DNA from: Lunularia cruciata
Taxonomy: Eukaryota; Streptophyta; Marchantiopsida; Lunulariales; Lunulariaceae
DNA length: 64,000 nucleotides
Assembly: GCA_948567375.1 (NCBI GenBank)
Contig: OX419755.1
Coordinates: 25,436,517-25,500,516 of the forward strand
Direction of reading: 5' to 3'
Below the pieces are notes generated by a model, which saw nothing but the letters and a program-made list of their open reading frames with translations, was not told the origin of the DNA and searched no databases. The translations under genes and the position numbers were made by a program. Positions 62,030-64,000 of the stretch are shown one piece after another (the stretch's first letter is position 1; every line of letters starts with the position of its first letter).

Positions 62030-64000
62030 GGGTAATAGATTCTAGTAAATTATTTCACTCTTCCCCATGTAAAGAATTGATGCACAACTTTGTTGTTGGA
62101 AACCTTGGAAAGGTTCACCTCTTGATAATAAACCCTTGTTTAACAAAGGAAAATGCAATGTGAACTTGAAGGCTTCTCAAAGGTCAGTGTGGACATTATG
62201 TCAAGTATGTACTTGGCCTGACAAGGAATTGGATTTCCATTGGTCAATTGGATGAGGAAAGATATCAAACATCTTTTGAAAGCATGCAATGGAAGGTCAC
62301 TTAGGAAAACCTGATTTGGTACAAGATGAAAGGTTGGAACCTCAAATGTTACAAAGCACTCTGACCATTTGATAACAATTGTAGATGCAACCTATCCTTT
62401 GATCTTATGGCACCAAATACTTGCTCACATGAGTGAGGAGGGTATGGAGGAGTTAACTGCCAATGGGAGGATCCCACAGTTGAAGATTGTTCAACTTGGC
62501 TTTTATGAACCATGTATTTTGGAAAAGAAAAATCAAGTTACTTTTAGTAAGGCCACAAAAGTACCAAGAGTGAGAAAGCTAGAGTTGATACATACAGATG
62601 TGTATGGCCTGACTTTAGTTGAGTTTCTTAGAAGATCTTACTACTATGTCACCTTCATAGATGATGCTACCAAGAAGGTATGGGTTTATTTTCTGAAAAA
62701 TAAATCAAACGTGTTCAAAGTTTTCAAGCAATGGAAATCTGAGGTTGAAAACTAGTCAGGTTTGAAGATCAAATGCTTGAAATCAGATTATGTTGGAGAG
62801 TATACTGTCAATAAGTTCAAATAGTATTGTGTAGACAGTGAAACTAGAAGATCAAAACTATTCATGAGATACCACAACAAAATGGTGTGGCCAAATGCTC
62901 CAATAGAGCTTACAATGAGAGAGGTAGATGCATGAGACTATAGGTAGGGTTGCCAAAGACCTTTTGGGTAGATGCAATCAATATATTTGCATACCGCATA
63001 ATTGAGGACCCTTAATTCCCTTGGAACTCAAGATACTGAAAGGAAGAATGGTTGAGAAAGAAGGTGATTCTCTTGCACATGACAACCTTTGGTTTTGTCT
63101 CATATGCAAGGATTCAAGACTGTGATAGGTAAAAGGTTGATTCAAAGTCAAAGAAGTGTTTCTTCATTGATTACGGATTGATAACATGGGTTATTGTCTT
63201 TGGAATGAAGATGATAGAAAAGTGCTGAGAAGTAGAGATGTCATTTCCATGAGAATACTATGTACAAAGATAAGCTTGGATGAAGTTTTGAGGTTACAAA
63301 TTAACAAGTAGAATATCAAGAAGAAGTGGCATTGGTAGACGTATCAAAGAATGCGGTTATAGGAAATCAAAGTTTGGTGAAAACTAGATAGGATACTATA
63401 TCTAGTCATGCCAACAATTCATTTGAGGAGATATATTAGATTGAAATAACCAATAGAGGGGTATTCTCTATTCATGTATCACTTACTCCTAACAAAAAAT
63501 GGCAAACCTAAGTGCTACTAAAAGGCAATGCAAAATGAGGACTCATTGTAATGGGAGCTTGCAATGAAGGAAGAGATGTCATCCCTAGAAAGGAATGAAA
63601 CTTGGTCATTAACCAAGCTATCAAATAGAAAAAGGCATTGTAGAACAAATACGTGTACAAAATCAAAGATGAACATGATAGAAGCAAGCAATACAAGGCT
63701 AGACTTGTGGCAAAAGGTTTTCAATAGACCAAAGGTATATACAACAATGAGATTTTCTCTCATGTAGTTAAGATGACTACCATCATAGTGGTCTTGGATA
63801 GAAAATTTGCATCTAGAGAAACTAGATATAGAAACAACATTTCTACATAGAGACCTTGAAGAGGATGTCTATATGGCACAACCTAAGGAGTTACAAATCA
63901 CAAACAAAGGGGACTTGGTCTGCAAGTTGAAGAAGAGTCTCTACGGCTTGAAATAGGCTTCTTGATGGTAATATTTGAAGTTTGATGGCTTTATAGCCAA
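62030..64000 (+). pseudogene. Copia protease, integrase and partial RT
   Basis: Protease motif WVIDS at about 62029-62043. Gag-pre-integrase domain LWHQILAHMSEEGMEEL and integrase core start HTDVYG, then FIDDATKKVWVYFLK, open at 62369-62755. After this the frame is riddled with stops. The RT beginning at about 63690-63960 has YKARLVAKGF, FSHVVKMTTI, DIETTFLHRDLEEDVYM and KKSLYGLK. This is normal copia order. It ends at the window edge. Confidence 0.88.

Larger units (their letters stand above)
60597..64000 (+). mobile_element. Ty1/copia element, truncated by the window edge
   Basis: 5' LTR, primer site, Gag, protease, integrase and the beginning of RT in copia order (integrase before RT). 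Heavily mutated. The 3' part lies outside the window. Confidence 0.85.

Overview
The window looks like nuclear DNA of a land plant or close streptophyte relative. It carries one spliced, intact peroxisomal gene (PEX10) in a sea of decayed plant-type LTR retrotransposons (Ty3/gypsy chromoviruses, a PHD-finger Ty3 lineage, Ty1/copia). All ten PEX10 introns are short (142-321 bp) and GT-AG. The exact lineage cannot be fixed from the sequence. No rRNA, tRNA or CRISPR array was recognised.

Layout. 1-4490: remains of a Ty3 element with a two-knuckle Gag, an integrase and a C-terminal PHD finger, rearranged around a ~450-bp direct repeat. 4490-6150: AT-rich, degenerate repeats. About 6150-19700: a less AT-rich island with PEX10 (8255-11484, minus strand, 11 exons, 381 residues), no other gene I can name, and several copies of a short dispersed repeat. 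19700-31470: a three-level nest. A Harbinger-type transposase pseudogene is split by a chromovirus (21252-31368, target duplication ATACC). Its 5' LTR is split in turn by a 3.8-kb element (21386-25193, target duplication AGTAG) carrying a long antisense coiled-coil reading frame. 31470-37900: decayed unknown repeats, including a 17-residue tandem coiled-coil repeat. 37905-44421: a second chromovirus of the same family on the minus strand (target duplication ATAAT). 44430-57190: very AT-rich, with a foldback repeat and a badly decayed minus-strand Ty3. 57190-57787: a solo LTR of the chromovirus family. 58930-59140: a fragment of that family's extra leader ORF. 60597-64000: a decayed Ty1/copia element running off the window.

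Only PEX10 looks functional. Every retroelement frame carries stops, frameshifts or lost catalytic residues. The best leads for something new are the 3.8-kb nested element, which has clean target duplications but no recognisable LTRs, and a duplicated-module ORF that the chromovirus family carries between its primer site and gag.
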